NCBI RefSeq assembly: GCF_003383095.1
Contig: NZ_PSYW01000001.1
Span: 434,001 to 498,000 of the forward strand
Reading direction: 5' to 3'
From: Haloferax sp. Atlit-12N
GTDB lineage: Archaea > Halobacteriota > Halobacteria > Halobacteriales > Haloferacaceae
DNA length: 64,000 bases
The notes under the pieces are model-generated. The model did not search any database. It saw only the letters and a program-made list of their open reading frames with translations, and was not told the DNA's origin. The position numbers and the translations under genes are program-made. This document shows positions 49,488 to 58,517 of the stretch, piece after piece; position 1 is the first letter of the stretch; the number at the start of each line of letters is the position of its first letter.

Positions 49488-50636
49488 TCAGTCGAAGTAC
49501 AGTCCGTCGCGAAGGTCGCGTGCGCGTTCGAGAAGCGTTTCGAGGTCGGCGTCGTCGTCGCCGACGGCGGTGAGGTGGCCCATCTTGCGGAGCGGGCGAA
49601 CCTCGTCTTTGCCGTACCAGTGCAGCGAGACGCCAGATTCCGCAAGCGCGTCGTCGAGGCCGCCGAGGCGCGCGGGTCGGCTCTCGTCGACCGTGCCGAG
49701 GACGTTCGCCATCACGGTGGGCGACCGTCGAGTCGTCGAACCGAGCGGCCAGCCGAGGACGGCGCGAACGTGCTGTTCGAACTGCGAGGAGAGCGCGCCT
49801 TCGATGGTCCAGTGGCCGGAGTTGTGCGGCCGTGGTGCGACCTCGTTGACGAGCACGTCGCCCGCCGGGGTCTCGAACAGTTCGATGCCGAAGACGCCGC
49901 GACCGGGCAGGTGCGACAGCACCTCGCGGGCGACGCGGGCGGCCTCCTCGCGAACTTCGTCTGTCGTCCGTGCCGGGACGACGGTCTCGCGGAGAATCTC
50001 CTCCTCGTGGACGTTCTCGCCCACGGGGAAGGTGCGAATCTCGTCTTCGCCGCGGATACCGATGACAGACAGTTCGCGCTCGAAGTCGACGAACGCCTCG
50101 GCCATCGCCGGGCCGCCGACCGCCTCGATGGCGGCCTCGGCCTCGTCGGGGTCGGAGACGGGGACGTTCCCGCGGCCGTCGTAGCCGCCGGTTCGGGCTT
50201 TCAGCATGACCGAGCCGAACTCGTCGAGCGCGTCGCGGAGGTCGGCCGCGTCGTCGACGCGGTGGAACGGCGGAATCGGAATGCCCGCCTCGCCGAAGGT
50301 GTCCTTCTGGACCAGTTTGTCCTCGATGGTCCGGAGCGCGTCGGGCGAGGGGTGGACATCGATTCCTTCCTCGGCGGCCAGCTCGTCGAGCAGGTCCGGG
50401 TCGGCGAGTTCGATTTCGAACGTCAGCGCGTCGGCCCGCGCGGCGAGTTCCGCCATCGCCTCGGGGTCGTCGAAGTCGCCGACGATTTGGTCGGCGACGG
50501 CCGATGCCGGGCAGTCGGGTGTCGGGTCGAGCACGACGATGTCGACGCCGAGCGGTGCGGCGGCCTCGCCGAGCATACGCCCGAGCTGGCCCCCACCGAC
50601 GACGCCGAGCGTGGGTCCGGGTACGGTGACGGTCAC
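49488..50636 (-). CDS. purK: N5-carboxyaminoimidazole ribonucleotide synthase
   Basis: A 382-residue ATP-grasp ligase that carboxylates AIR with bicarbonate and ATP. It begins VTVTVPGPTLGVVGGGQLGRMLGEAA (PurK N-terminal GGGQLGRM). ATP-grasp parts are VMLKARTGGYDGRGN and NEVAPRPHNSGHWTIEGALSSQFEQHVRAVLGWPLG. GTG 50634-50636 is preferred to the upstream ATGs at 50675 and 50663 because a TATA-like element lies 28 nt before it and the upstream ATGs fall at or before that TATA box. Operon purK-purE. Confidence 0.93.
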   Translation of the reverse strand: MTVTVPGPTLGVVGGGQLGRMLGEAAAPLGVDIVVLDPTPDCPASAVADQIVGDFDDPEAMAELAARADALTFEIELADPDLLDELAAEEGIDVHPSPDALRTIEDKLVQKDTFGEAGIPIPPFHRVDDAADLRDALDEFGSVMLKARTGGYDGRGNVPVSDPDEAEAAIEAVGGPAMAEAFVDFERELSVIGIRGEDEIRTFPVGENVHEEEILRETVVPARTTDEVREEAARVAREVLSHLPGRGVFGIELFETPAGDVLVNEVAPRPHNSGHWTIEGALSSQFEQHVRAVLGWPLGSTTRRSPTVMANVLGTVDESRPARLGGLDDALAESGVSLHWYGKDEVRPLRKMGHLTAVGDDDADLETLLERARDLRDGLYFD

Positions 50637-50661
50637 AGTCGCGGGTTCAGTACGTCGGTGC

Positions 50662-50668
50662 ATAAACG
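50662..50668 (-). promoter_or_regulatory. TATA box of purK-purE
   Basis: Minus-strand CGTTTAT is centred about 28 nt before the GTG at 50636. The stretch 50669-50794 between purK and the next gene holds no other feature I recognise. Confidence 0.5.
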
Positions 50669-50794
50669 TTGCCACATTATGTGTTCAAATAGGCACGTAC
50701 GTGGATATAATCGGGAGAGAAGACGCAGAACGAGCCGGGCGCTCAAACGCGTCGAACGCGAGAAAATCGGGTCGTCGAACGCCGCTGGCCGGCG

Positions 50795-52543
50795 TCAGTC
50801 CTGCGTCTCGTTCGCGGCTTCGAGCGCGTCCTCGTCGATGAAGACGACCACGTCCTCGCTCCAGAGTTTGAAGGCGTGCTGGCGCACGACGTAGCCGTCG
50901 AGTTCGGGTTCGAGTTCGGTTCGATCCCACTCGTAGGCGATGACGACCGGCGGCGCGTCGGCGGTCACCTCGGAGACGTTCGCGTCCGGTGCGCTACTGG
51001 TGCGCTCGACGCCCGAGCCCTCGAAGTACCACGGGAACGGGAGTCGACTGTGCCACGAGGGCCCGCCGAGCGGATTCGACTCGTTGGAGACGTAGAAGTG
51101 CGTCTCGTCGCTGTCCGGCGGGTGGGTCCCGTACAGGAGCACGTCGGTTCCGGGGTTGGCGGCCGACACGCGCTCCACGTCGTCGAGCGTGGCCTTGAGG
51201 TCGTTTTCGGGTTGGGCCCACTGGAGCACCTCCTTGTCCTCGTCGGTCGAGGCGTTCCAGTAGTCGACGTTGGCGGCCGCGACGCCGCCGACCGAAGCGA
51301 CGAGCACGAGCGCCGCGAGGCCGACGCCGACCGTGTCCTTGGCGTCGAGCGCCTGCACGCCGGAGCGGAAGACGAACGCCGCGCCGACGGCGGCTGGAAT
51401 CGCCAGCGGGACGACCGCGTGGACGACGACCCACGGCGCTTGGATGTCGGTCGCCAGCGGGTAGCCGAAGATGCTCACGACGCCCCAGTAGGTCGCGAAG
51501 GCGACGAGCCAGCGGACCCGTCCGGCGACGACGCCGTACCGGTCCACGACGATGCCGACGAGCGCGAAGACGATGAGCACCGGCGCACCGTAGACGAACG
51601 TTTCGAGGAAGTCCTTCAGGTACGGGAGGTACTCGTGGGACTGGTGGCCGCCGCCGAGCCAACTGCCGAACATCTCGGAGACCGCGCCGACGGTCCCGGC
51701 TTCGAGGACGGGCAGAACCGCAGTTGAGCCGCCGAGGGCGTTCCAGAGGTCGGGCCGCGGCGCGTAGAAGAAGACGAAGACGGCGAGGAAGGCGGACAGC
51801 CCCCCGAGGACACCTGCGGCGTACCGAATCGCGCCGTAACCGAGACTCCCCGCCCCGCGTGCGCGAAGTCGTTCGCGGATACTTGCGGGCAGTTCCGAAA
51901 AGAGGATGTCGCGGGCGGACTCGCCGGCCGAGGTGCGGGCGAGCAGTCGGTGGTCGAAGACGAGGAACACCGCGCCGAGGAAACACGCGAGGTAGACGAC
52001 GTAGTTCTCCTTGGCCGCCGAACCGGTCGCGAAGGAGACGCCCGCGGGGATGAGGTAGGCGAGGCGGCCGGTGTCGTACGCGCGGACGACGAAGCCGAGC
52101 GCGACGAACGAGAAGGCGGCCACCAGCACGTCGTTGCGCATGAACCGCGAGTAGTAGACCAAAAGCGGGTTCGCCGCGAAGAAGAGCGCGAGCGCGACCA
52201 TCTCGTCGCGGCGGAGATGCTCTCGGAACAGCCAGACCGAAAGCGGGAGCAGGCCGCCGACGAGCGCCACGGGGAGTCGAGCCGTGAAGTCGGTCGCCGG
52301 AAGGACGGCGAAGAGATAGTCGTTGACGACGGGGAGAAACGGGCCGTGGATGATGGGCCGGTAGGAGAACTCGCCGGTCTCGTGATAGCGCAGAATCCAG
52401 TAGCCGACGCGGCCTTCGTCCCAGTGGAAGATGCGGCCGCCGAGGTCGACGAGGCGGACGAGGAGGGCGACGACCACCGCGCCCGAAAGCGCCAGGAGGG
52501 CACGGGACCGAGTGACCGTCTCGGTCCCACTGTCAGTACTCAT
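50795..52543 (-). CDS. Flippase-associated membrane protein, Agl23-like (TIGR03663 type)
   Basis: A 582-residue protein with about 12 TM helices. The first external loop has FHWDEGRVGYWILRYHETGEFSYRPIIHGPFLPVVNDYLFA, with an Asp-Glu pair typical of PMT/GT39-like glycosyltransferases. The large C-terminal soluble part (about 430-582) contains DVLLYGTHPPDSDETHFYVSNES. It resembles haloarchaeal proteins annotated as flippase activity-associated Agl23 in N-glycosylation. The Met at 52541-52543 (MSTDSGTETV) fits the AT-rich promoter element at 52565-52573. Direct catalytic function is unproven. Confidence 0.82.
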   Translation of the reverse strand: MSTDSGTETVTRSRALLALSGAVVVALLVRLVDLGGRIFHWDEGRVGYWILRYHETGEFSYRPIIHGPFLPVVNDYLFAVLPATDFTARLPVALVGGLLPLSVWLFREHLRRDEMVALALFFAANPLLVYYSRFMRNDVLVAAFSFVALGFVVRAYDTGRLAYLIPAGVSFATGSAAKENYVVYLACFLGAVFLVFDHRLLARTSAGESARDILFSELPASIRERLRARGAGSLGYGAIRYAAGVLGGLSAFLAVFVFFYAPRPDLWNALGGSTAVLPVLEAGTVGAVSEMFGSWLGGGHQSHEYLPYLKDFLETFVYGAPVLIVFALVGIVVDRYGVVAGRVRWLVAFATYWGVVSIFGYPLATDIQAPWVVVHAVVPLAIPAAVGAAFVFRSGVQALDAKDTVGVGLAALVLVASVGGVAAANVDYWNASTDEDKEVLQWAQPENDLKATLDDVERVSAANPGTDVLLYGTHPPDSDETHFYVSNESNPLGGPSWHSRLPFPWYFEGSGVERTSSAPDANVSEVTADAPPVVIAYEWDRTELEPELDGYVVRQHAFKLWSEDVVVFIDEDALEAANETQD

Positions 52544-52623
52544 GCCCACCCATCGCGACGCCGACAATACAACTTTTGTGCTTGCCCGTCGCCGGAGGCC
52601 AAATTCGGTCGGTGTCGGTAGTT

Positions 52624-52630
52624 CTTTTAT
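52624..52630 (+). promoter_or_regulatory. TATA box for ribH
   Basis: CTTTTAT is centred about 25 nt before the ribH ATG, implying a leaderless ribH-aminotransferase transcript. Confidence 0.5.
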
Positions 52631-52651
52631 CCGAGACGGGAAGGGTCGGCC

Positions 52652-53056
52652 ATGGTCTCACTCGGACTCGTCGTGGCCCGATTCAACTCGTCGGTCACGG
52701 AGCAGATGGAGGATGCGGCCCGCGACGCGGCCGCCGAGCGCGACGCAGAGGTGGCCGAAACGATTCAGGTCCCCGGCGCGTACGACTCGCCCCTCGCGGC
52801 CGACCGCCTCGCCCGCCGCGACGACATCGACGCCGTCGTCGTCATCGGCGCAATCGTCACCGGCGACACCGACCACGACCGCGTCATCGCCGACGCGACC
52901 GCGAAGTCGCTGACGGAGGTCTCGCTGGACCGCGACAAACCCGTCTCGTTCGGTGTCTCCGGCCCCGGCATGAGCGGCGCTGAGGCACGCGAACGCATCA
53001 GCAAAGGTGCGGAAGCGGTTTACGCTGCGACTGATATGGTGGAGGCGTTGGCATGA
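52652..53056 (+). CDS. ribH: 6,7-dimethyl-8-ribityllumazine synthase
   Basis: A 134-residue lumazine synthase, penultimate step of riboflavin synthesis. Motifs: LGLVVARFNSSVTEQM (substrate binding), VPGAYDSPLAADRL, VVVIGAIVTGDTDHDRV with catalytic His75, and VSFGVSGPGMSGAEAR. It is slightly short compared with bacterial enzymes (about 155), normal for haloarchaea. It overlaps the aminotransferase gene by 4 nt. Confidence 0.95.
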   Translation: MVSLGLVVARFNSSVTEQMEDAARDAAAERDAEVAETIQVPGAYDSPLAADRLARRDDIDAVVVIGAIVTGDTDHDRVIADATAKSLTEVSLDRDKPVSFGVSGPGMSGAEARERISKGAEAVYAATDMVEALA

Positions 53057-54207
53057 ACTTCGATTTCAGCGACCGAGTCGGCCGCGTCGAACCGAGCGCG
53101 ACGCTCGCCATCTCGAACCTCGCGAGCGAACTGGAAGCGCAGGGCGAAGACGTGGTCGACCTCTCGGTCGGCGCACCGGACTTCCCGACCCCGGACAACA
53201 TCACGCAGGCGGCGAAGGACGCCCTTGACGCGGGACACACGAGCTACACCTCGTCGAACGGAATCCCGGAACTCAAGGACGCAATCGCGGCGAAGCTCCG
53301 CGGGAACGGCGTCGACGCCGAGGCCGACGAGGTCATCGTCACGCCCGGCGGCAAGCAGGCGCTGTTCGAGACGTTCCAGACGCTCGTCGACGACGGCGAC
53401 GAGGTCGTTCTCCTCGACCCCGCGTGGGTCTCCTACGAGGCGATGGTCAAACTCGCCGGCGGCACCCTCAGCCGCATCGACCTCGCGCAGCACGACTTCA
53501 GGCTCGAACCCGCGCTCGACGAACTCGCCGAGACGGTCTCCGACGAGACGAAGCTCCTCGTCGTCAACTCCCCGTCGAACCCGACGGGCGGCGTCTTCTC
53601 CGACGCGGCGCTCGAAGGCGTCCGCGACCTCGCGGTCGAACACGACTTCGCCGTCATCTCCGACGAGATTTACGAGCGCATCGTCTACGACGGCTTCGAG
53701 CACACCTCGCTGGGCTCCCTCGACGGGATGGAAGACCGCACCATCACCATCAACGGCTTCTCGAAGGCGTTCTCGATGACCGGCTGGCGGCTCGGCTACC
53801 TCCACGCCCCGTCGGACCTCATCTCGCAGGCCGGTAAGCTCCACTCGCATTCGGTCTCCTGCGCCGTGAACTTCGTCCAGCACGCCGGCGTCGAGGCGCT
53901 CTCGGAGCGCACCGACGACGACGTCGAGGAGATGCGCCAGGCGTTCGAGGCCCGCCGCGACATGCTCGTGGACCTCCTCGCCGAACACGACGTTGATGTC
54001 GCCGTCCCGAAGGGCGCGTTCTACATGATGCTCCCCGTGGACGACGACGACCAAGCGTGGTGTGAAGGTGCGATTCAGGACGCGAAGGTCGCGACCGTCC
54101 CCGGCAGCGCCTTCAACGCGCCGGGCTACGCTCGCATCTCCTACGCCGCGAGCGAAGAGCGCCTCCGCGAGGCCGTCGAGCGCCTCGCCGAGCACGACTA
54201 CATCTAA
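53053..54207 (+). CDS. PLP-dependent aminotransferase (aspartate aminotransferase family, class I)
   Basis: A 384-residue fold-type I aminotransferase. Landmarks: LSVGAPDFPTPDNITQAA, LVVNSPSNPTGGVFS (cofactor Asn), AVISDEIYERIVYD (Asp/Tyr) and the Schiff-base NGFSKAFSMTGWRLGY with Lys238. It ends with PGYARISYAAS (Arg binding the alpha-carboxylate). It is typical of archaeal aspartate/aromatic aminotransferases; specificity is not clear. Its translation is coupled to ribH (ATGA overlap), although the pathways are unrelated. Confidence 0.93.
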   Translation: MNFDFSDRVGRVEPSATLAISNLASELEAQGEDVVDLSVGAPDFPTPDNITQAAKDALDAGHTSYTSSNGIPELKDAIAAKLRGNGVDAEADEVIVTPGGKQALFETFQTLVDDGDEVVLLDPAWVSYEAMVKLAGGTLSRIDLAQHDFRLEPALDELAETVSDETKLLVVNSPSNPTGGVFSDAALEGVRDLAVEHDFAVISDEIYERIVYDGFEHTSLGSLDGMEDRTITINGFSKAFSMTGWRLGYLHAPSDLISQAGKLHSHSVSCAVNFVQHAGVEALSERTDDDVEEMRQAFEARRDMLVDLLAEHDVDVAVPKGAFYMMLPVDDDDQAWCEGAIQDAKVATVPGSAFNAPGYARISYAASEERLREAVERLAEHDYI

Positions 54208-54324
54208 CCCCCCGCTGCGACCCGACTTTTCCACCGTCGTATCGAGCCACGAGACCGCGTACTGGCAACTAATCTGACAGTGTGCTAGGGCTGAACGTGA
54301 TTTTTGTTGTCGTATCTCCGGTTA

Positions 54325-54332
54325 GATTTATC
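54325..54332 (+). promoter_or_regulatory. TATA box for the pilin gene
   Basis: GATTTATC predicts initiation near 54356, giving an unusually long leader of about 65 nt before the pilin ATG. Within it, GTATG (54400-54404) and CATAC (54411-54415) form a short inverted repeat. Confidence 0.4.
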
Positions 54333-54420
54333 TCTACTACCATCAATGTACTACTCGTACATACCGCTCTTTGGGTGGGTTCTCCGCGGACGGGCCGCGT
54401 ATGTATGGAGCATACAACTC

Positions 54421-55011
54421 ATGAAAATAAGACAACTACTAGCAGACGATGGTGCAGTCTCGCCGGTCATCGGCGTGATTCTGATGGTCGCGATCACGGT
54501 GATTCTCGCGGCCGTTATCGGGACGTTCGTCCTCGGACTGGGTGAGCAGACCGCGACTGCTCCGCAGGCGAGTTTCAGTTTCGACTTCACGGATAACGAC
54601 CAGACGTCAACCGATGACGCAGACGTCCTCTCGATTACACACGAATCTGGGACTGCAATCAGTTCGGAACGATTGACCTTTGCAGTATCTGGTGCGACTG
54701 CTGTCGACGCTGACGAGTCCACGTCAGCAACGTTCGCAATCGCGGGAACTTCGGGAGACACGTCTTGGGATGACCTGTCGCCGGGTACTGTGAGTGCAGG
54801 TAACACAGTCACGTTAGATGGCGGTGACTTCCTGTACGATCTCAACGGAGGGGGCGAAGTAGTGGCGGATGGTGCTAACGACGATACTTCCGGTGGGGAC
54901 GGCGACGAGGAAGCACTCGACCTGAGCGGTGCAACGGTCCGTATCGTCTGGACCTCGGAGTCCGGTGAGAACTCTGCGACGATTCAGACGTGGACCGGCC
55001 CCGAGGCCTAA
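54421..55011 (+). CDS. pilA: Type IV pilin (PilA family)
   Basis: A 196-residue archaeal adhesion pilin. The class III signal MKIRQLLADDG is followed by the PilA segment AVSPVIGVILMVAITVILAA; PibD-type peptidase should cleave before AVSP (between Gly11 and Ala12). The surface domain is Thr/Ser/Asp-rich with candidate N-glycosylation poor in sequons, and ends TVRIVWTSESGENSATIQTWTGPEA. The gene and its leader are less GC-rich than the flanks. The frame is open upstream to an ATG at 54346, but only the Met at 54421 gives a proper prepilin signal. Assembly genes are not in this window. Confidence 0.92.
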   Translation: MKIRQLLADDGAVSPVIGVILMVAITVILAAVIGTFVLGLGEQTATAPQASFSFDFTDNDQTSTDDADVLSITHESGTAISSERLTFAVSGATAVDADESTSATFAIAGTSGDTSWDDLSPGTVSAGNTVTLDGGDFLYDLNGGGEVVADGANDDTSGGDGDEEALDLSGATVRIVWTSESGENSATIQTWTGPEA

Positions 55012-55100
55012 CACCTCCGTAACGATTTCGTCGTAATCGGCCCCGACGCGGCCGACGACAATACCGACTTTTTATCAAAGCTGTTCTCGAACAGTCCCAA

Positions 55101-56246
55101 CTACTTCCTGAGCGCCTCCACCGGCCGCTCGTTGGCCGCCTTCCACGCCGGGTACAGCCCCGAGAGGACGCTGGTTCCGACGCCGAACCCGACCGCGAGG
55201 ACGATGTAGAGGAGGTTCGCCGCTTGGAAGGTCGCAAGCGGGTCGTTCAGGACGAACGCGTTGAGCGCGACGCCCGCGCCGACCGCGAGTATCGCGCCGA
55301 TGACGCCCCCGGCGACGCCGAGCAGGCCGGCCTCGGCGAGAATCATGCGAATCACGTCGCCGCGCTGGACGCCGACGGCGCGGAGGACGCCGATTTCTTG
55401 GCGGCGCTCGATGGTGCTCATGAGCATGACGTTCAGGATGCTCACGCCGGCGACGACCAGCGAGATGGAGCCGATGCCGATGAGGAAGGCGTTGAGGATG
55501 CCGAAGAACTCGTTGATGCCCGCCGTGATGGACTGGAGTTCGAACACCGAGACGCGCTCTTCGCGCTCGTTGAGGGCCTCGCGGATGGCGACCGCTGACT
55601 CGTTCGCGGCCTGCCCGGAGTCGGCGCTGACGACGACCTGCGAGTAGCCCGTACCATTTACGTCCTCGACGGGGACGATGACGGCGTTGTTCGGGCTGAC
55701 GAGCGAGATACCGCCCTGTTCGGCGAGCACGGCCGCGACGCGGTAAGTCCGGCCGTCCACGGAGATGGTGTTTCCGGGCTCGACGTCGAGCAGGCCGGCG
55801 GTGCCGGAGCCGACGAGTGCGCCCTGTCTGAGCCGGTCGGGGATGCGGCCCTCTTCGGCCTCGTAGAGCGCGCCGGGGTTCTCCATCCCGTAGACCGTGG
55901 AGACAGTCTGTCGATCACCCCGCGAGACGAGTTTCGATTCCGAGCGAACGGGGACGACCGCGCCGTCGGTGACGGCGCGCCGAATCTCGTCGACGTCGCG
56001 CTCGGTCAGTTCTTCGATTCCCTCTTGGAAGTTGGGCGAGACGCTGATCTCGTTGCCGATGTCGCCGAGTTGCTGGGTCGCGCCGGTGCGGAGCGTCGTG
56101 CCGAACATGCCGAGCGACGCGATGGCGAGGACGCCGATGATGATGCCGAGGACGGCGAGCCCCGAGCGGATGCGGTTGCGCGAGAGGTTCCGACGCGCCA
56201 TCAACAGCGCGGGAACGCGCCGGAAGAGGTCGTCGAGGACGCTCAC
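55101..56246 (-). CDS. MacB/FtsX-type ABC transporter permease
   Basis: A 381-residue permease. One TM helix near 25-45 (RSGLAVLGIIIGVLAIASLGMFG) is followed by a large external domain (MacB_PCD-like, about 50-235), then three TM helices (ILNAFLIGIGSISLVVAGVSILNVMLM, GVAGGVIGAILAVGAGVALNAFV, LLYIVLAVGFGVGTSVLSGLYPAWKAANERPVEALR). FtsX motifs ERRQEIGVLRAVG and RPVEALR are clear. It overlaps the ATPase gene by 4 nt. Probably drives export or extrusion of a surface substrate. Confidence 0.93.
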   Translation of the reverse strand: MSVLDDLFRRVPALLMARRNLSRNRIRSGLAVLGIIIGVLAIASLGMFGTTLRTGATQQLGDIGNEISVSPNFQEGIEELTERDVDEIRRAVTDGAVVPVRSESKLVSRGDRQTVSTVYGMENPGALYEAEEGRIPDRLRQGALVGSGTAGLLDVEPGNTISVDGRTYRVAAVLAEQGGISLVSPNNAVIVPVEDVNGTGYSQVVVSADSGQAANESAVAIREALNEREERVSVFELQSITAGINEFFGILNAFLIGIGSISLVVAGVSILNVMLMSTIERRQEIGVLRAVGVQRGDVIRMILAEAGLLGVAGGVIGAILAVGAGVALNAFVLNDPLATFQAANLLYIVLAVGFGVGTSVLSGLYPAWKAANERPVEALRK

Positions 56247-56908
56247 TGTATCCTCCCGTCGATGAGTTCGACCGTTCGGTCCGCGTAGTCGCCGAGTTGC
56301 GGGTCGTGGGTGACGGCGATGACCGCCACGTCGTCCTCGCGGCGAATCTCGTCGAACAGGTCGAGGACGCTCCGGCCGGTCTTCCGGTCGAGGTTCCCCG
56401 TCGGCTCGTCGGCGAGGAGGATGCGCGGCTCGTTGATGAGCGCCCGCGCGATGGCGACGCGCTGTTTCTGCCCGCCCGAAAGCTGGTCGGGTCGGTGGTC
56501 GAGTCGCTCCCCGAGGCCGACGCGTTCGAGCAGATTCGTCGCTCGGTCGCGGGCGGTCGGGTCGTCGCCGAACAGCGTCGGCATCTCCACGTTTTCCAGC
56601 GCCGACAGCGTCGGAATCAGGTGGAAGCTCTGGAAGATGAAGCCGATGAAGCGCTTTCTGTGGATCGTCATCTCCCGGTCGGAGAGGTCGGTCACGTCCT
56701 GTCCGTCGAGGAAAACGGTCCCCTCTGTCGGCGTGTCGAGGAGGCCGAGGACGTTCAGCATCGTGGACTTCCCGCTCCCGGAGGGCCCCATGACGGCGAC
56801 GAACTCGCCGGGGTCGGCGTGGAAGTCCACGTCCTTGAGCGCCTCGACGACCTCGCCGCCGGTGTCGTAGCGCTTCCAGACGCGTTGGAGTTCGATGATG
56901 TGGTTCAT
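56243..56908 (-). CDS. MacB/LolD-type ABC transporter ATP-binding protein
   Basis: A 221-residue ATPase: Walker A GPSGSGKST (41-49), signature LSGGQKQRVAIARAL, Walker B ILLADEPTGNLD and switch His in VTHDPQ. The GNLD and compact size are typical of the MacB/LolD/FtsE group, which partners FtsX-type permeases. The gene lies 6 nt after the COG1361-like gene and overlaps the permease gene, forming a three-gene operon. Confidence 0.95.
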   Translation of the reverse strand: MNHIIELQRVWKRYDTGGEVVEALKDVDFHADPGEFVAVMGPSGSGKSTMLNVLGLLDTPTEGTVFLDGQDVTDLSDREMTIHRKRFIGFIFQSFHLIPTLSALENVEMPTLFGDDPTARDRATNLLERVGLGERLDHRPDQLSGGQKQRVAIARALINEPRILLADEPTGNLDRKTGRSVLDLFDEIRREDDVAVIAVTHDPQLGDYADRTVELIDGRIQ

Positions 56909-56914
56909 CTCGAA

Positions 56915-58360
56915 TCAGCGTCGTCTGTAGGCGTAGATTCCAACGCCCACCACGACGAGGAGGGCGACGAGGCCGCCGACGAGGAGGAGCGTGGTGCCGA
57001 GGTCCCCGCCGCCGCCGTCGTTCGAGTCGACGGGTTGCGAGAGGTCGCTCACGTCCACCGTCGTTTCGACGGTCCGCTCGCGGCCGTCGGCGAGGTAGCT
57101 CACCTCGACCGGGACGGCGGCCACGCCGTCGTCGACGGTGGCGTAGAGGTCGAACGAGGCGAAGTCGCTCGCGGGCACCGAGCCGACGAAGTACTCCTTG
57201 TAGGGGCGCTCGGGGGTGACGCCATCGGTCGGGACGACCCGGACGACGACGCTCTGGGCGTCGCTGAGACCGACGTTGCTCGCGCTGCCCGAGATGTGTA
57301 TCTTCCCGTCTTCGTGCTCCACGTCGACGCCGGTGAGCGAAATCTGGCCGGGAGCGGCGACGTAGTCGATGGTCGTCGCCGCGGAGCCGTCGCGCCCGCC
57401 GGTCTCGTAGTCGGCGACCACGTCGAGCGTCGCGCGGTCGACCGACGAGACGTTCAGCCGGACGGTCCGGGTGGACTCGGCCGCGACGGTGCCGACCGGT
57501 GTTCCGACGACGGTCGAACCGCCGTCCCGCAGCGAGAGGACGAGGTCTTCGAGAGGCGCGTTGCCGAGGTTCGTCACGTCGACGACGACCGCGGGACGAG
57601 CCCCCTCGCCGAGGGTCGCGTCGAGGCGGACGTTCTCTCGGAGTTCGTCGGCGGCGAGCGGTGCGGTCGTCGTCGTCGTTCGGGCGTTACCGTCGGCGGT
57701 GGTGTAGCGAAGCGTCGCCGTCACCTCGGACTCGGTCGCGCCGGGCGTCACGTCGAACCGGAACGTCTGGGCCTGTCCGGAGTCGAGGCGCGGAACGACG
57801 CGGGTGTCGTTCCGCACGGTCGCGTCCTCGGCGGCCACCGATAGCCGAAGGTTGCGCGCCACCTCCTCCTCGCCGTTCGAGACGGTGACCTGAACGGGCG
57901 TCTCCGTGCCGATGACCGCGTCGCCGACCTCGACGGTCACCTGCGGGCCGCCCTCGCGGACGCGGACGACGACGGGGTACTGGAGTCGCTGGATGCTGCC
58001 GTCGCTCCGGCCGACGACGGTCACGCGGAGGTCGTAGGTTCCCGCATCGGCGAGTCTGACCGAAAGCGGGATGTCGAGGTCGCTCCCGGGCGGAATCGTC
58101 CCGAGGTCTTCGGCCCGCGCGAGGTCGCTCGACCCGCCAGCGGTGCGGACGTACACGTCAGTCACTTGGAGGTTCGACGGGCTGTTCTGTGCGTTCTGTA
58201 CGATAGTCGAGAGGATGAACCGCTCGCCCGGCGTCGGCTGTGCGGGCGAGACGGAGACGTCGTCGATGTAGGCGGTCGCCTCCGCGCCGAGCGTCGGTGC
58301 CGGGAGCCCGGCGAGCACGACGACGACGAGAAGGGCGACCGAGAGGGCACGCCTGCTCAT
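56915..58360 (-). CDS. COG1361/CARDB-like surface protein associated with a MacB-type ABC system
   Basis: A 481-residue extracytoplasmic protein. It has a signal peptide (MSRRALSVALLVVVVLAGLPAPTLGAEA), then about four CARDB/NEW3-like beta-sandwich repeats (ISPAQPTPGERF-type starts, TPVQVTVSNGEEEVARNLRL, RPAVVVDVTNLGNAPLEDLVL, KIHISGSASNVGLSDAQSVVV), an acidic Gly linker and a C-terminal TM helix (TTLLLVGGLVALLVVVGVGIYAY) with RRR stop. It probably acts as an anchored adaptor or substrate-binding partner of the ABC pair that follows. The Met at 58358-58360 starts the signal peptide. Confidence 0.88.
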   Translation of the reverse strand: MSRRALSVALLVVVVLAGLPAPTLGAEATAYIDDVSVSPAQPTPGERFILSTIVQNAQNSPSNLQVTDVYVRTAGGSSDLARAEDLGTIPPGSDLDIPLSVRLADAGTYDLRVTVVGRSDGSIQRLQYPVVVRVREGGPQVTVEVGDAVIGTETPVQVTVSNGEEEVARNLRLSVAAEDATVRNDTRVVPRLDSGQAQTFRFDVTPGATESEVTATLRYTTADGNARTTTTTAPLAADELRENVRLDATLGEGARPAVVVDVTNLGNAPLEDLVLSLRDGGSTVVGTPVGTVAAESTRTVRLNVSSVDRATLDVVADYETGGRDGSAATTIDYVAAPGQISLTGVDVEHEDGKIHISGSASNVGLSDAQSVVVRVVPTDGVTPERPYKEYFVGSVPASDFASFDLYATVDDGVAAVPVEVSYLADGRERTVETTVDVSDLSQPVDSNDGGGGDLGTTLLLVGGLVALLVVVGVGIYAYRRR

Positions 58361-58517
58361 GTTTATCAAGACATATATCGAGAAGCCGACGGAAATACCT
58401 GCCGTGGCTGACGGTCGCACGGGGCCGAACGTCTCGACCCCGTTCGGGTGACCGTCGGTCGGCGACCCCCCACTCGGCGAAGGTACTTATGTGAGTCCGC
58501 CACCAGAACGGTGACAG

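Noticed and set aside
48729..50894. About 720-codon plus-strand frame over purE and purK
   Set aside because: Shadow of the minus-strand purine genes; no domain features.
54346..54420. N-terminal extension of the pilin from the upstream ATG
   Set aside because: It would place hydrophobic and Trp/Arg residues before the prepilin signal and abolish a normal class III signal peptide.
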